Shown here: piece after piece, positions 62,351 through 64,000 of the stretch
How positions within the stretch are numbered: the stretch's first letter is position 1
Layout: every line of letters starts with the position of its first letter
Assembly: GCF_012927305.1 (NCBI RefSeq)
Contig: NZ_JABBGH010000001.1
Location: 2,356,001 to 2,420,000, forward strand
Length of the DNA stretch: 64,000 bases
DNA from: Hymenobacter polaris
GTDB taxonomy: Bacteria; Bacteroidota; Bacteroidia; Cytophagales; Hymenobacteraceae
Direction: 5' to 3'
Translations under genes and position numbers: made by a program
The notes under the pieces: model-generated
Told to the model about the DNA's origin: nothing
Seen by the model: the letters and a program-made list of their open reading frames with translations, nothing else
Database searches by the model: none

Positions 62351-64000
62351 ATGAAAATCACGAAGCTGCTGGTAGCCAACCGCGGAGAAATTGCCATTCG
62401 CGTGTTTCGGGCTGCCTCCGAGCTGGGCATTGCCACGGTGGCCCTCTACACCTACGAGGACCGCTACTCGCTGCACCGCTACAAAGCCGACGAAGCCTAC
62501 CAGATTGGGCGCGACGACGAACCGCTCCGGCCTTACCTCGACATCGAAGGCATCATCTTGGTAGCCAAGGCTAACGGTGCTGATGCCATCCACCCCGGCT
62601 ACGGCTTCCTGAGCGAGAACGCCACCCTGGCCCGCCGCTGCCGCGAGGAGAACATCATCTTCGTGGGCCCGCGCCCCGAAGTGATGGAGGCCCTAGGGGA
62701 TAAAGTAGCCGCCAAGGAGGTTGCCCAAAAGATTGGCGTGCCCCTGATTGAAAGCAGCGAAACCGACCTCATCGACGTGGACGTGGCCCTAGGGGAGGCG
62801 CACCGCATCGGCTACCCGGTGATGCTGAAGGCGGCCAGCGGCGGCGGCGGGCGCGGCATGCGCGTGATTCGCGACGACGAGCAGCTGCGCAAGGGCTTCT
62901 TCGAGGCCCGCAACGAGGCCCAGAACGCCTTTGGCGACGACACTGTGTTTCTGGAGAAGTTCGTGGAGCGCCCCAAGCACATCGAGGTGCAGCTGGTGGG
63001 CGACCAGCACGGGCACCTCACGCACCTCTACGAGCGCGACTGCTCGGTGCAGCGTCGCTTCCAGAAGGTGGTGGAAGTGGCCCCGGCCGTGGGGCTGAGC
63101 GAGGACCTGCGCCAGCGCCTCTACGGCTACGCGCTGGCCATCGGCCGGGCCGTGGGCTACGACAACGTGGGCACGGTGGAGTTTCTGGTGAACCCCGAGC
63201 TGGACCGCATCTACTTCATCGAGGTGAACCCGCGCATCCAGGTCGAGCACACCGTGACGGAGATGATAACCGGCGTGGACATTGTGAAAACGCAGTTGTT
63301 CATCGCCTCGGGCTACCCCCTAGGGGCACCCGAAATCGGCCTGGGCCCCGACGTGGTGGTGCCGCGCATGGGCGTGGCCGTGCAGTGCCGCATCACGACA
63401 GAAGACGCCACCAACGACTTCAAGCCCGACTACGGCACGGTGGTGGCCTACCGCTCGGCCGGCGGCTTCGGCATCCGCCTCGACCAGGGCTCGGTGTACC
63501 AGGGCGCCGTGATTTCGCCCTTCTTCGACTCGCTGCTGGTGAAGGTATCGACCCAGGCGCCCACCCTGGCCAGCGCCTCGCAGAAGATGCTGCGCACCCT
63601 GGACGAATTTCGGGTGCGCGGGGTGAAGACGAACATGCAGTTTCTGCAGAATATCGTCCGCAACCCCGAGTTTCAGGCCGGCGAGGCCACGGTAGACTTC
63701 ATCAAGGACCACCCCGAGCTGCTCAACTTCAAGACCCGCCTCGACCGCGCTACGCGCCTGCTGGGCTACGTAGGCGAGGTGGTAGTAAACGGCAACCCCG
63801 ACGTGGCCGGCCGCGCGGACGAGAAGCGGCAGTTCCGCAAGGTGCCGCTGCCGCCCGCCGACCTGAACCAGCCCACGCCCAGCGGCACCCGCCAGATACT
63901 GCAGGAGCTGGGCCCCGACAACTTCGGCAAGTGGCTGCGCCAGGAGCCGCTGATTCACTACACCGACACCACGCTGCGCGACGCCCACCAGAGTTTGCTG
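62351..64000 (+). CDS. pyc: Pyruvate carboxylase, N-terminal part
   Basis: 550 codons, open to the window end. The biotin carboxylase domain has MKITKLLVANRGEIAIRVFR, HPGYGFLSENATLARRC, GGGGRGMRVIRDDEQLRKG, QRRFQKVVEVAP and NPRIQVEHTVTEM, complete to about 460. DTTLRDAHQSLL near residue 540 opens the carboxyltransferase domain, which excludes a stand-alone AccC. It carboxylates pyruvate to oxaloacetate. The biotinylated lysine lies outside the window. Confidence 0.94.
   Translation, partial: MKITKLLVANRGEIAIRVFRAASELGIATVALYTYEDRYSLHRYKADEAYQIGRDDEPLRPYLDIEGIILVAKANGADAIHPGYGFLSENATLARRCREENIIFVGPRPEVMEALGDKVAAKEVAQKIGVPLIESSETDLIDVDVALGEAHRIGYPVMLKAASGGGGRGMRVIRDDEQLRKGFFEARNEAQNAFGDDTVFLEKFVERPKHIEVQLVGDQHGHLTHLYERDCSVQRRFQKVVEVAPAVGLSEDLRQRLYGYALAIGRAVGYDNVGTVEFLVNPELDRIYFIEVNPRIQVEHTVTEMITGVDIVKTQLFIASGYPLGAPEIGLGPDVVVPRMGVAVQCRITTEDATNDFKPDYGTVVAYRSAGGFGIRLDQGSVYQGAVISPFFDSLLVKVSTQAPTLASASQKMLRTLDEFRVRGVKTNMQFLQNIVRNPEFQAGEATVDFIKDHPELLNFKTRLDRATRLLGYVGEVVVNGNPDVAGRADEKRQFRKVPLPPADLNQPTPSGTRQILQELGPDNFGKWLRQEPLIHYTDTTLRDAHQSLL

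Overview
The window looks like chromosomal DNA from a high-GC Bacteroidota, most like Hymenobacter or a close cytophagalean relative. The evidence is Bacteroidota-type promoter elements (TAnnTTTG), a carboxypeptidase-regulatory/TonB-plug module, a TonB-dependent siderophore receptor, a Bacteroidota-type N-acyl-ornithine carbamoyltransferase, and an arginine locus headed by a Cys-rich GNAT protein. The assignment rests on gene content and motifs read by eye. Many intergenic gaps hold long inverted repeats from several families, and the hexamer CCTAGG is strikingly frequent (about 80 by hand count).

Layout. 1-14 kb: a membrane EEP-family protein (cut by the window edge), MarC, a giant alpha-2-macroglobulin-like protein carrying an embedded TonB-plug module, an SDR, a quinone reductase, a Bcp peroxiredoxin, an M23 peptidase, an FAH-family enzyme and an M48 lipoprotein. 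14-32 kb: a lipoprotein with an overlapping 35-codon small ORF, NagA, an aldo/keto reductase, an epimerase, a zinc alcohol dehydrogenase, Mpl, DnaB, a TauE-type permease, a TonB-dependent siderophore receptor, a dienelactone hydrolase, a membrane M50 peptidase with TPRs, an SDR and a CPA1 Na+/H+ antiporter. 32-36 kb: urease structural genes (a fused gamma-beta subunit and alpha), with an AT-rich secreted-protein gene between them and a divergent Crp-family regulator. No UreDEFG accessory genes are in the window, but a nickel/cobalt permease lies at 45 kb.

36-45 kb is a restriction locus. A Type III-like res-mod pair faces a divergent small HTH gene and an HNH endonuclease gene. Nested palindromes lie in the intergenic gap, and the methyltransferase recognition region has foreign-looking composition. 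A palindromic repeat is inserted in frame in the res coding sequence.

46-62 kb is a nearly complete arginine regulon: argF', carB, carA, argD, argC, argG and a GNAT on the minus strand, then argB, argE and argH on the plus strand. The two arms diverge from a 420-bp gap that holds divergent promoters and, on the minus side, a long structured leader with two mini-ORFs and an intrinsic-terminator-like hairpin. These genes would take glutamate through N-acyl intermediates to ornithine, citrulline and arginine, with CarAB supplying carbamoyl phosphate. The window ends inside pyruvate carboxylase. I saw no rRNA, tRNA, CRISPR array, prophage or transposase.
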